From assembly GCA_965200535.1 (NCBI GenBank), contig CBDAUF010000001.1:434001-498000 (forward strand): a DNA stretch of 64,000 nt. Direction: 5' to 3'. The notes below the pieces were generated by a model, which had not been told where the DNA came from, ran no database searches, and saw only the letters and a program-made list of their open reading frames with translations. The DNA comes from MPNO01 sp965200535. Its GTDB lineage: Bacteria > Pseudomonadota > Alphaproteobacteria > MPNO01. Below are positions 8,291 to 19,380 of the stretch, piece by piece. The position numbers were made by a program, and so were the translations under genes. The first letter of the stretch is position 1. The number at the start of each line of letters is the position of its first letter.

Positions 8291-9565
8291 ATGGCGACGG
8301 ATCCGTTCCAGACGCTCAGATCGCTGTTCGACGCCGCCGTCGCCGCCGCCGCGCCCGGCCGGGTGCTGCCCCGATACCTTCCGCCGCAGCCTGTCGGACG
8401 AACGGCGGTGATCGGCTTCGGCAAGGCCGCAGCAGCGATGGCTGCGGCGGTCGAGGCCCACTGGCCGGCTCCGCTCGAGGGCTTCGCCGTCACCCGATAC
8501 GGGCATGGCGTGCCATGCCGGACCGTCGATGTCGTCGAGGCCGGACACCCGGTGCCGGACACCGCCGCGGTCGCCGCCGCCGACCGTGCGCTGGCACTTG
8601 CCGGCAGCCTTGGCGCCGACGACTTTCTGCTCTGCCTCGCCTCGGGCGGCGGGTCCGCGCTCCTCGCCAAGCCGGCCCCGGGGATCGGCCTCGACCAGAA
8701 ACAGGACGTGACCCGGTCGCTGCTCGCCAGCGGCGCCGCGATCGCGGAGATCAACTGCGTCCGCAAGCATCTTTCCGCGATCAAGGGCGGCCGCCTCGCC
8801 GCCGCCGCCGCGCCTGCTCCGGTGGTGACGCTGGCGATTTCGGATGTCCCTGGGGACGATCCGGCAACCATCGCTTCCGGCCCCACGGTCGCCGACCCAA
8901 CCGATGCAGCGGATGCGCTCGCCATCCTCGCACATCACCGGATCCGACCGGGCGGCGCGGTCGAAGCGGTTCTCGCAAGCCCTGCTGCGGAGACGCCCGG
9001 GACGCTCGCCAACGCGCGGTTCGAGATTGCCGCCTGCGCCGCCGACGCGCTCGCCGCCGCCGCCCGCGCCGCGGAACAGGCCGGCATCGCGGCAACCATC
9101 CTGGGAGACGATCTGGAGGGCGAGGCGGCCGAGCTTGGCGCTGCGCACGCGGCGCTCGCCCGCGAAGCGGCGCGGGCGACCGGTGCGCCGCGTATACTGC
9201 TGTCAGGCGGCGAAACCGCAGTCACCTTGCCGCGGCCCGGCTGCGGCCGCGGCGGGCGCAACACCGAATACCTGTTGGCGCTGGCGAACGGTCTGGGCGG
9301 GGCGCCCGGCATCTGGGCGATCGCCTGCGACACCGACGGAATCGACGGCACAGAGGACAACGCCGGCGCCGTCATCAGCCCGGATAGCCTGGCTCGAGCG
9401 GCCGATGCCGGAATCGACGCCCGGGCCGCCCTGGCCGCGCACGACAGCTACGGGTTTTTCGCCGCGCTCGGCGATCTCGTTGTCACGGGACCGACACGAA
9501 CGAATGTGAATGATTTCCGCGCGATCCTGATCGGCGGTGGCGCCGGGCCACCGGCGTCGCGATAG
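8291..9565 (+). CDS. gckA: Glycerate 2-kinase / hydroxypyruvate reductase family (MOFRL)
   Basis: A 424-residue glycerate kinase of the GckA/TtuD (MOFRL) type that phosphorylates D-glycerate to 2-phosphoglycerate. The N-terminal domain shows AVIGFGKAAAAMA. The glycine-rich nucleotide loop is LASGGGSALLAKPAPGI. Next come the conserved INCVRKHLSAIKGGRLA and VTLAISDVPGDDPATIASG. The C-terminal MOFRL domain carries ILLSGGETAVTLP, GRGGRNTEYLLALA and DTDGIDGTEDNAGA. It ends 22 bases before pyruvate kinase, a logical pairing because the two enzymes convert glycerate to pyruvate through 2-phosphoglycerate and PEP. Confidence 0.92.
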   Translation: MATDPFQTLRSLFDAAVAAAAPGRVLPRYLPPQPVGRTAVIGFGKAAAAMAAAVEAHWPAPLEGFAVTRYGHGVPCRTVDVVEAGHPVPDTAAVAAADRALALAGSLGADDFLLCLASGGGSALLAKPAPGIGLDQKQDVTRSLLASGAAIAEINCVRKHLSAIKGGRLAAAAAPAPVVTLAISDVPGDDPATIASGPTVADPTDAADALAILAHHRIRPGGAVEAVLASPAAETPGTLANARFEIAACAADALAAAARAAEQAGIAATILGDDLEGEAAELGAAHAALAREAARATGAPRILLSGGETAVTLPRPGCGRGGRNTEYLLALANGLGGAPGIWAIACDTDGIDGTEDNAGAVISPDSLARAADAGIDARAALAAHDSYGFFAALGDLVVTGPTRTNVNDFRAILIGGGAGPPASR

Positions 9566-9587
9566 ACAGCGCAGGAAGCAGGCATAA

Positions 9588-11006
9588 ATGCGGCGGCACA
9601 GAAAGACAAAGATCGTGGCGACACTCGGCCCGGCGAGCGCCGCGCCTGCGACGATCCACGCGCTGTTCGAAAGCGGCGCCGATGTTTTTCGCCTCAATTT
9701 CAGCCACGGCAACCATGAACAGCACGCCGAACGGGTCCGCTGGATCCGCGAGGTCGAGCGCACGGTGGACCATCCGATCGGCATTCTGGTGGACCTTCAG
9801 GGTCCGAAGCTTCGCGTCGGGGCGATGGCGGAGGGCGGAGCGATGCTGGAAGCGGGCGCGCGCTTTCGCCTCGACCTGTCGCCCGAACCCGGCACAAGGG
9901 AAAGGGCGCCTCTGCCGCACCCCGAGGTGTTCGAAGCTCTCAGGGAGAATACCGAGCTCCTGATCGACGACGGCAAGATCCGTCTCGCCGTGCGCGAGCG
10001 GGCCCGGGATCACGCAGTCACCGAAGTCCTGTTCGGCGGCCGGCTGACCGACCGCAAGGGGGTCAACATCCCGCAGGTCGTGCTGCCGATCTCGGCGCTG
10101 ACCGAAAAGGACCGCCGCGACCTCGAATTCGCTCTCTCGCTCGGCGTCGACTGGATCGGCCTCAGCTTCGTGCAGCGGCCCGACGATGTCGCCGCGGCGC
10201 GCAAGATCATCGCGGGGCGGGCCGGGGTGATGTCCAAGCTGGAAAAGCCCGCCGCGATCGAGCGCTTCGATCAGATCCTGGCCCTGTCGGACGGGGTGAT
10301 GGTCGCGCGCGGCGATCTCGGCGTCGAAATGGCCCCGGAGGACGTGCCGAGCATCCAGAAGCAGGTCATTCGGGACTGCCGCGAGGCCGGTAAACCGGTC
10401 GTGGTCGCCACCCAGATGCTGGAGTCGATGATCGATGCGCCGGCCCCGACCAGGGCGGAGGCATCCGATGTCGCCACTGCGGTTTATGACGGCGCCGATG
10501 CGGTGATGCTGTCGGCGGAGACCGCAGCCGGCAGCTATCCGCGCGAGACCGTCTCGATCATGAACCGGATCATCGCGCGGGTGGAGCGCGACGAGACCTA
10601 TCGCGCGATCATGGACGCCGTCCACCCCGACCCCGAGGAAACCGCCCCCGACGCGATCAGCGCCGCAGCCGCCCAGGTTGCGGAGACCGTGCGCGCAGCG
10701 GCGATCGTGACCTTCACGACTTCCGGCTCGACGGCGCTCCGCGCCTCCCGCGAACGGCCGACCGCACCGATCCTGTCGCTTTCGGCGCTGCCTGCCACCG
10801 CACGACGGCTGTCGGTCGCCTGGGGGGTGCATTGCATTGTTTCGAAGGATGTCTCGGATTTCTCGGAGATGGTCGATACCGCCTGCGCCCGCGCGGTGGA
10901 AGCCGAGTTCGCCAAGGCCGGCCAGCGCCTGGTGATTACCGCGGGAGTCCCGTTCGGCACGCCCGGTGCGACCAACGTACTGCGCATCGCCTGGATCGCC
11001 CCCTGA
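9588..11006 (+). CDS. pyk: Pyruvate kinase
   Basis: A 472-residue pyruvate kinase converting phosphoenolpyruvate and ADP to pyruvate and ATP. The N-terminus KTKIVATLGPAS is classical. It is followed by VFRLNFSHGNHEQH, the ADP/metal region ILVDLQGPKLRVG, the catalytic lysine motif SKLEKPAAIERFD, GVMVARGDLGVEM and ATQMLESMIDAPAPTRAE. The C-terminal domain ends near VITAGVPFGTPGATNVLRIA. The small B domain and normal length indicate a complete enzyme. It directly follows the glycerate kinase gene and is likely in the same operon. Confidence 0.96.
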   Translation: MRRHRKTKIVATLGPASAAPATIHALFESGADVFRLNFSHGNHEQHAERVRWIREVERTVDHPIGILVDLQGPKLRVGAMAEGGAMLEAGARFRLDLSPEPGTRERAPLPHPEVFEALRENTELLIDDGKIRLAVRERARDHAVTEVLFGGRLTDRKGVNIPQVVLPISALTEKDRRDLEFALSLGVDWIGLSFVQRPDDVAAARKIIAGRAGVMSKLEKPAAIERFDQILALSDGVMVARGDLGVEMAPEDVPSIQKQVIRDCREAGKPVVVATQMLESMIDAPAPTRAEASDVATAVYDGADAVMLSAETAAGSYPRETVSIMNRIIARVERDETYRAIMDAVHPDPEETAPDAISAAAAQVAETVRAAAIVTFTTSGSTALRASRERPTAPILSLSALPATARRLSVAWGVHCIVSKDVSDFSEMVDTACARAVEAEFAKAGQRLVITAGVPFGTPGATNVLRIAWIAP

Positions 11007-11202
11007 ACCGCCTCACCGCCGCCTCGCGCACCCGGTTCTGTTCGAGCGCGCGGACGCCTTGCCGCGGTCCGCGGACAACGGCGCTGTCCACCTGACACAA
11101 CGGACCGGCGCTGCACAACCGCCGGTGGTTGGCCTCTTTTCCTTTCTCTCTAATCATGGTTGAATTGAATGTCATAATTTCTCCAATAGAGAGGCGCACC
11201 CC

Positions 11203-12711
11203 ATGGTTCGAGTGCAGAGGCGGAGAGCGGCGGCCGGGTTGATCCTTTCGATGCTGGCAGTGTGGATCGTTCTGCCGGTCGACCGCGCCGCAGCCAAAGC
11301 GAAAATCGATTTCGTGTCCGGGCGCTGGACCGCCTTCGCGCTATTCGCTCCCGAAGAACACCGCTTCCTCGGATGCACCGCCATGGCGCAGAACGGGGAA
11401 GCGCCGTCGCTGATCTGGAACTACTGGACCGACGGCCTCGAACTCCGCATCCGTAACGCCGGATGGAACCTGACGGAGGGCCAGCGTTTACCGGTGACAC
11501 TCTCTGTGGACGGTGCGTGGCACACGAAGGGGACCGCGAACGTCCTGCGCAGGACCCGCGGTTCCGGATCGCAACCGATCCGGATCGGCATCGACGACGA
11601 GGACGGCCTGGCGCGCAACGCCTCCCGCGGCGGAACTCTGACCGTGCGGGCCGGGGTGGAACAGCTCTCCTTCTCGCTCCGGGGTGGGCAGGAAATGCTC
11701 TCGGGCTTGTGGCACTGCCGCCAGAGGGGAGAACTGCTCCAACTGGCCGCGGACAGGAAACGGGAAAAGGCGCTGGACAAATTCGTCGCGCAGCAGGACG
11801 CGGCGGCCTTCACCCTGTGGGCGGACGGTCTCGCGGCGTCCGCACAGACCGCGGCCGCAACCGTCGGGCTGGGCGACGGCATCCGGCTCGGCGTCGACAG
11901 GATTTTCGCCGGGCAGGTATTGCCGAAGGAAGCGGCGTTCGCGTTCCGCTTTGCGATCGGCGCCATTCGCCAAGATTACGAGACCGCTCAATTATCCCAT
12001 GAAAAAATCGCCGATTTTCGATCCGCTGTCGGCGATAACAGTCTCTCCCGCGTGTTGCGGGCGTTGACCGATCAGTTATGGCAGGAAGCAAAGATCGTCG
12101 CAGGCGACTCGCAGCGTATCCTGGAAGCGGCATCGGGCGGCGACGTGAACGGGCTTCGAAAGCCTTACATGGCGCTCGCGCGGCGTTCCTATCTCAGCTA
12201 TGCGGGCGACAACGTCTATGTCCTCATCAGAAACGCGGCGCGCACCATGCTGGAAACGGAATATCACGCCAACGAGGCCGCCCATGCGCTGAATAAGGCG
12301 AATGTCAGAATCGTCAACGCGGTGCTGTGGACGTCCGACGACGCACTGGCTGCAGAAATACAGGCGGTGATCGAGGAGTCGCGGGGACATATCAAAAACG
12401 CACTGCGCTGGATCGCCAGCGGGCGAGCGATGCTGGAGGAAGAACTGGCGGAGGCCGCGAACGACGAGCGCAGGATCGAAATGCTGCGGCTCCACGGCGC
12501 TCTACTGGATGAAGAGGAAGCCCTTGCGGACCAACTCGCGGATGGATTGACGGCGGTGGAAACCGCCATCGGAAGCGGCAGACCCCTTGGGATGCGGATC
12601 CTCGGCCGTATTCTCCACGGCGGCGAGAGGACGGCGGCGGCCTTTGTCCAGCGCCGCCTAAACCTCAGGAAACAGCGCGACAGGGTGGCATCCGAACTGG
12701 GGGCCCGCTGA
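11203..12711 (+). CDS. Exported protein of unknown function (502 aa)
   Basis: I do not recognise this 502-residue protein. It starts with a basic region and a hydrophobic stretch (AAGLILSMLAVWIVLPV, about residues 10-26) ending in AAAKAK, which looks like a Sec signal peptide or a single membrane anchor. The N-terminal third is beta-rich (WTAFALFAPEEHRFLGC, SLIWNYWTDGLELRI), resembling proteins that measure enzyme or host factors, but no motif is diagnostic. The C-terminal two thirds are helical and charged, with likely coiled-coil segments around 370-460 and at the end (RRLNLRKQRDRVASELGAR). The upstream 60 bases are unusually AT-rich for this window. Neighbours give no functional clue. Confidence 0.72.
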   Translation: MVRVQRRRAAAGLILSMLAVWIVLPVDRAAAKAKIDFVSGRWTAFALFAPEEHRFLGCTAMAQNGEAPSLIWNYWTDGLELRIRNAGWNLTEGQRLPVTLSVDGAWHTKGTANVLRRTRGSGSQPIRIGIDDEDGLARNASRGGTLTVRAGVEQLSFSLRGGQEMLSGLWHCRQRGELLQLAADRKREKALDKFVAQQDAAAFTLWADGLAASAQTAAATVGLGDGIRLGVDRIFAGQVLPKEAAFAFRFAIGAIRQDYETAQLSHEKIADFRSAVGDNSLSRVLRALTDQLWQEAKIVAGDSQRILEAASGGDVNGLRKPYMALARRSYLSYAGDNVYVLIRNAARTMLETEYHANEAAHALNKANVRIVNAVLWTSDDALAAEIQAVIEESRGHIKNALRWIASGRAMLEEELAEAANDERRIEMLRLHGALLDEEEALADQLADGLTAVETAIGSGRPLGMRILGRILHGGERTAAAFVQRRLNLRKQRDRVASELGAR

Positions 12712-12726
12712 GCCGGCGGCGAGGCG

Positions 12727-13680
12727 CTAACGGAACAGGCTCTCGCCCTTCATGTCCTTGTAGAGGTGGGCAACGAACTCGGCGTAGCCGTTATAAAGCC
12801 GTGTCGGCACTCGCCGGCCGGTGCCGAGATCCCGTTCCATCACCTGGCTCCAGCGCGGGTGGTCGACCTCCGGGTTGACGTTGGCCCAGAAGCCGTATTC
12901 CCCGCCCGCGATCTGCTCCCAAAAGCTGACCGGGCGCTTGTCGGTAAAGGTGAAGCGGGTAATCGACTTGATCGACTTGAAACCGTATTTCCACGGCACC
13001 GCGAGGCGCAGCGGCGCGCCGTTCTGCTTCGGCATCGGCTTGCCGTAGGCGCCGATCGCGATGAAGGCGAGTTCGTTGGTCGCCTCCTCGATCGTCAACC
13101 CCTCGAGATAGGGCCACGGGTACCAGAACTGGCGCTGGGTCGCGGCGACCGTTGGGTCCTGGAACCCGCGCATTTCGAGGTACCTCGCCCCCGCCGACGG
13201 CCGCGCCATGGCGACGAGCGACCGCAGGGGAAACCCGGTCCACGGCACCGCGATCGACCAGGCCTCGACGCAGCGGAGGCGGTAGAGCCTCTCCTCCAAC
13301 GGCATCTTCCGGATCAAGGCGTCGGCGTCGATGGTGAACGGCTTTTCCACCATCCCGTCGACGGTCACAGCCCACGGGCTGGTCTTGAGTTTTTGCGCCG
13401 CCTTCCAGATTTGCTTGTGGGAACCGAACTCGTAGAAGTTGTTGTAGGTCGTGGCAATCTTCTCGTCGGTGATCGGGCGATCGAGCCGGTAGCGCGGGTT
13501 GCGTTTCGCCGGATAGAGATCGGCCGCCGCCCACGCCGCGCCCGCGAAGCCGGTTCCCGCCGCCGCCAGCAGGGGGCCGGCAGCGAGCATCTTCACCAGG
13601 TCCCTCCGACGCCGGAAAAGCTCCTCGGGAGTCGCTGCCGCTTCGGGCATCTCCCAGCCGCGCTTGCTCCTGATCAGCAT
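12727..13680 (-). CDS. msrP: Protein-methionine-sulfoxide reductase catalytic subunit MsrP
   Basis: A 317-residue periplasmic molybdopterin enzyme of the MsrP (YedY) family that repairs methionine sulfoxide in envelope proteins. The twin-arginine signal RRRRDLVKML is at residues 23-32, followed by a hydrophobic alanine-rich segment. The Mo-ligand cysteine is at about residue 137 in YRLRCVEAWSIAVPWTG, and the region GAPLRLAVPWKYGFKSIK is conserved. The heme partner MsrQ is not adjacent on either side. The gene follows the EF-G-like gene by 41 bases on the same strand, and it is convergent with the unknown exported protein. Confidence 0.93.
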   Translation of the reverse strand: MLIRSKRGWEMPEAAATPEELFRRRRDLVKMLAAGPLLAAAGTGFAGAAWAAADLYPAKRNPRYRLDRPITDEKIATTYNNFYEFGSHKQIWKAAQKLKTSPWAVTVDGMVEKPFTIDADALIRKMPLEERLYRLRCVEAWSIAVPWTGFPLRSLVAMARPSAGARYLEMRGFQDPTVAATQRQFWYPWPYLEGLTIEEATNELAFIAIGAYGKPMPKQNGAPLRLAVPWKYGFKSIKSITRFTFTDKRPVSFWEQIAGGEYGFWANVNPEVDHPRWSQVMERDLGTGRRVPTRLYNGYAEFVAHLYKDMKGESLFR

Positions 13681-13721
13681 CGTTCCGTCTCCCCCGGCCG
13701 TTCTGCCGCCGGCGCGCGATG

Positions 13722-15752
13722 CTATTCGGCCTCCAGCGCCTCCTTGCGGGCCTCGATCACCTGATCCGCGAGCCGGCCCGTCAGTTCCTGGAGGCGGTCG
13801 AAGGACGACCGGTACGTCGCGACGCCCTGGCTCAGCGAGCGCAACTCGATGATGAGGTCGACGATATCGGAGGTCGGGATATTGGCCTCCACCGTATCCC
13901 ATCCTTTCCACCCGTCCTTGGGCGCAAAGCCGAGAATTTGCCCGCGGCGCCCGCTGATCAGCCCGTGGACCTTGTTGGTGGAATCCGCCGGCACGTCGAT
14001 CTCCACCCTCGAGATGGGCTCCAGCAAGACCGGACTGCATTTGGGCATGCCCTCGGTCATCGCCACCCGGGCGGCCAGTTTGAAGGACATTTCGTTGCTG
14101 TCGACCGCGTGAAACTGCCCGTCGGTCAGCCGCACCGAGAAATCGACCACCGGGAACCCGAGCGGCCCGCGCTGGGCGAACTCTTTCACTCCGGCCTCGA
14201 CAGCGGGAATGAACTGCTTGGGGATGGCGCCGCCGACGATACTGTCGGTGAATTCGAACCCGTCGCCGCGCGACTGGGGCGAAATGTCGACGTGGACGTC
14301 CCCGAACATCCCGTGCCCCCCGGTCTGGCGTTTGAAGCGACCGTGCTGGGAGATCGACTTCTGAATGGTTTCCTTGTAGGGCACGCTCGGCGGCGACGCG
14401 ACGGCTGAGACGTTGTAGCGCCCCCTCAGTTTTTCGAGTGCAACCTGGATGTGGATCTCACCCTGGCCCCACAACAGCATTTCGCGGGTGTCGGCATTCT
14501 GCTCATAGTTTACCGACGGATCTTCCTCGTGGAGGCGCTGCAGCGCTCCAGTGAGTTTGACTTCGTCGTTGCGTTTCTCCGGCACGATGGCGCGCGCATA
14601 GACCGGCCCGATGGGCTGCGGCCAGCCGGCGCCGTTTGCCGCGTCCGCGCCGACGGAAAGCAGGTTGCCGGTCTTGACCGAGTCCATCCGCCCCAGTGCC
14701 ACGACCGCGCCCGGGCCGGCTGTGGCGAGCTTGTTCTGCTGGCCGCCCATGAGCGAAAGCAGGCTGCCGACCCGCTGACCGTTCAGGCTCATCCCCTCGT
14801 TGACCGTCCCGGACAGGATTCGGCCGAGCGACAGTTTGCCCGAATGCTGGGCGTGGTAGGTCTTGAAGACTTGGACGGCCGTATCGTCGCCGGTCTCGAC
14901 CGACAGGCGGTCGATGACGGCATCGAGGCCGGGGGTCTCATGGCGCAGCGCCTTGAAGAGCCGCCGTACCCCGTAATCCTGCTCGGCCGAGCCGATCAAC
15001 ACCGGCACCACATCGGCGGCGCGCATACCCTCTGTCAGGTAACCGTAGATCTCGGCGATGTCCGGGACCTCGTCCTCGAGCAACTTCTCGAGCAGTTCGT
15101 CATTGAAGTCGGCGAGCGCCTCCAGCATCGCCGTCCGCGCGGTCTCGTACTCGTCGGCGAGCGCTTCGGGCATGTCGATGCGCTCCGAGCCGGCGCCGTC
15201 CGTGTACCGGTAGGCGCGGCCGCTGATCAGGTCGCCATAGCCCGACACCGTTTCGCCATCGCGGATCGGGATGTGGCGCAGGACCAGCGGAGCGATCTCG
15301 ACCGCGCGCAGCGCCTCGTAGACGGCGGATACCGGCTCGGTAATGGTGTCGATCTTGTTGATGAACACCATGTGCGGAATACCGCGGTCGGCCAGGAACT
15401 TGAACAGCGGCGCCAGCGTCAGCGCCCGCTCGGTCGACGGTTCGTAGACCACCACCGCGAGATCGGCCACCATCAACGCGTTCAACGCCTCCTGCCGCAT
15501 CTCGATCGAGCCCGGGCAGTCGAGAAAGGTCCACGGATCGTCGAGATAAACCGTCGAGCCAACCGAGACCTCGACCGACATCTGACGGGCGCGCGCTTCC
15601 GGCGAGGGGTCGCCGACGGTGTTGCCTTCCTTGATCGAACCCTTGCGGTGGATGCCGCCGGATACCGAGAGAAGACTCTCCATCAAGGTCGTCTTGCCGC
15701 TGAGATAGGGTCCGACTAAAGCCACGCAGCGTGGCCCGGAAGCGCTCGCCAT
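13722..15752 (-). CDS. Elongation factor G-like GTPase (EF-G2 type)
   Basis: A 676-residue translation-factor GTPase of the EF-G-like group. The P-loop GPYLSGKT is at residues 14-21 and NKID (G4) near 130. The G3 motif reads DCPGS rather than the DTPGH of canonical EF-G, so the catalytic switch II histidine is absent. EF-G domains II to V follow, including the domain IV region FEFTDSIVGGAIPKQFIPAVEAGV and the domain V ending. Such paralogues lack a firm role; some act in ribosome recycling or stress. The ATG at 15752 has AAGGAG six bases upstream. A canonical fusA is not in the window. Confidence 0.88.
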   Translation of the reverse strand: MASASGPRCVALVGPYLSGKTTLMESLLSVSGGIHRKGSIKEGNTVGDPSPEARARQMSVEVSVGSTVYLDDPWTFLDCPGSIEMRQEALNALMVADLAVVVYEPSTERALTLAPLFKFLADRGIPHMVFINKIDTITEPVSAVYEALRAVEIAPLVLRHIPIRDGETVSGYGDLISGRAYRYTDGAGSERIDMPEALADEYETARTAMLEALADFNDELLEKLLEDEVPDIAEIYGYLTEGMRAADVVPVLIGSAEQDYGVRRLFKALRHETPGLDAVIDRLSVETGDDTAVQVFKTYHAQHSGKLSLGRILSGTVNEGMSLNGQRVGSLLSLMGGQQNKLATAGPGAVVALGRMDSVKTGNLLSVGADAANGAGWPQPIGPVYARAIVPEKRNDEVKLTGALQRLHEEDPSVNYEQNADTREMLLWGQGEIHIQVALEKLRGRYNVSAVASPPSVPYKETIQKSISQHGRFKRQTGGHGMFGDVHVDISPQSRGDGFEFTDSIVGGAIPKQFIPAVEAGVKEFAQRGPLGFPVVDFSVRLTDGQFHAVDSNEMSFKLAARVAMTEGMPKCSPVLLEPISRVEIDVPADSTNKVHGLISGRRGQILGFAPKDGWKGWDTVEANIPTSDIVDLIIELRSLSQGVATYRSSFDRLQELTGRLADQVIEARKEALEAE

Positions 15753-15887
15753 GTTTTCTCCTTCGACCGAGGGGTGCTCAATCAACTCCCGACGCGCTCT
15801 GCGCGGCGGGCATCCCGTTCATCCCCGGGTGCGGTAATGTTCCAGCGCGACGGCGCCGAATCAAGGAGTTTCGAGGACAGAACCGGA

Positions 15888-17090
15888 TCAGGTAAGCGCC
15901 GCGCAGGCCTTCTGGATGCGCCGGCAGGCTTCCTCGAGTTCGGCATTGGACGCAGCGTAGGAAATGCGGAAATAGGGCGACAACCCGAACGCCGCTCCCT
16001 GAACCACAGCGACTCCCTCGGATTCGAGCAGGTAGGTGACGAAGTCGGTGTCGTTGCCGATCACAGCGCCGTCCGAGGTCTTGCGGCCGATGGCGCCCGC
16101 GCAGGAAATGTAGAGGTAGAAGGCGCCTTCCGGCGTGCCGCAGCGCAGGCCGTTCGCCTGGTTGAGCATGGAGACGCACAGATCGCGGCGCTCCTGGAAG
16201 GCGCGTGCATTCTCGGCCAGGAAGTCCTGCGGTCCATTGAGCGCCTCGACCGCCGCCGCCTGGCTGATCGAGGAGGTGTGGGTCGAGCTTTGCGACTGCA
16301 CGACCGTCATCGCCCGGATCAAATCCTTCGGCCCGGCCGCGTAGCCGAGCCGCCAGCCCGTCATGCAATAGGCCTTGGAAACGCCGTTCACCGTCAGCGT
16401 ACGGTCCTTCAGCGCCGGATCGACCGCCGCCGAGGTGGCGAACGCGAACCCGTCATAGACGATGTGCTCGTACATGTCGTCGGTCAGGATCCAGACATGC
16501 TCGTGCCGGCGGACGACGCTGCACAAAGCCGCGAGCTCCTCGCGCGTGTAGGCAGCGCCGCTCGGGTTGCTCGGCGAGTTGAACAGGACCCATTTCGTGC
16601 GCGGCCCGATCGCCGCCTCGAGGTCTTCGGGCGTTATACGGAAGCCCAACTCCTCCTTGCCGTCGACGAAGACCGGGGTTCCGCCCGCGAGCAGCACCAT
16701 GTCGGGGTAGGACACCCAGTAGGGAGTCGGAATGATCACCTCGTCCCCGTCGTCGAGGGTGGAGACGAAAGCGTTGTAGAGGACCTGCTTGCCGCCGCAG
16801 GAAACGATCACCTCATCCGGCGCGTAGTCGAGCCCGTTCTCGCGCATAAGCTTGCCGCAGATGGCCTGGCGCAACGCCATCGTGCCGGGGATCGCGGTGT
16901 AGCGGGTATCGCCCTCACGGATCGCACGGATCCCCGCCTCCTTGACATTGTCCGGTGTCTCGAAATCGGGCTCCCCGGCACCGAGGCCGATGATGTCGCG
17001 TCCTGCCGCCTTGAGTTCGAGCACCTTGCCGGTGAGCGCGTTGGTGGGCGACGGCTTGATGCGGGAAAGGCGCTCGGCGAGGATCGGCAT
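15888..17090 (-). CDS. aspC: Aspartate aminotransferase (class Ib PLP enzyme)
   Basis: A 400-residue fold-type I aminotransferase of the Ib aspartate aminotransferase group, common in alphaproteobacteria. It interconverts aspartate and 2-oxoglutarate with oxaloacetate and glutamate. Diagnostic segments are GLGAGEPDFETPDNVKEA near residue 35, IIPTPYWVSYPDM, FNSPSNPSGAAYT, DDMYEHIVYDG, and VNGVSKAYCMTGWRLG with the PLP lysine near residue 238. The C-terminal arginine for the alpha-carboxylate lies in YFRISYAAS. Some members also use prephenate. It is divergent from uvrB. Confidence 0.92.
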   Translation of the reverse strand: MPILAERLSRIKPSPTNALTGKVLELKAAGRDIIGLGAGEPDFETPDNVKEAGIRAIREGDTRYTAIPGTMALRQAICGKLMRENGLDYAPDEVIVSCGGKQVLYNAFVSTLDDGDEVIIPTPYWVSYPDMVLLAGGTPVFVDGKEELGFRITPEDLEAAIGPRTKWVLFNSPSNPSGAAYTREELAALCSVVRRHEHVWILTDDMYEHIVYDGFAFATSAAVDPALKDRTLTVNGVSKAYCMTGWRLGYAAGPKDLIRAMTVVQSQSSTHTSSISQAAAVEALNGPQDFLAENARAFQERRDLCVSMLNQANGLRCGTPEGAFYLYISCAGAIGRKTSDGAVIGNDTDFVTYLLESEGVAVVQGAAFGLSPYFRISYAASNAELEEACRRIQKACAALT

Positions 17091-17186
17091 CGGGAGTCTC
17101 CGCGGCGTGGCTCGGCTTTCGGCAAACTAGGGCGGCCGGAAACCCCGTTCAACCCGCCCCGTGTGGCGCCGGTCCGGCGCGGAGCC

Positions 17187-17192
17187 TATATT
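17187..17192 (+). promoter_or_regulatory. Possible -10 element of a leaderless uvrB transcript
   Basis: TATATT lies only six bases before the uvrB ATG in an otherwise GC-rich intergenic region. If it acts as a -10 element, transcription would start at or next to the A of the ATG. No Shine-Dalgarno sequence is visible before that ATG, which agrees with a leaderless message. No clear -35 was found, so this is tentative. Confidence 0.3.
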
Positions 17193-17198
17193 CCAGCC

Positions 17199-19307
<2,109 letters not shown>

Positions 19308-19380
19308 TGGACAGCGCTCCGGATCCCTCTGCGCCGGCCGCGCATACCCGCTCTCGCGGGTACGGTGCGACGCCGGCGCC

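Noticed and set aside
15774..17198. Open frame ahead of uvrB that would add about 475 residues to it
   Set aside because: It runs antisense to the aspartate aminotransferase gene and has no family features; uvrB starts normally at 17199.
17091..17198. SOS (LexA) box before uvrB
   Set aside because: No GTTC-N7-GTTC or GAAC-N7-GAAC pair is present in the intergenic sequence.
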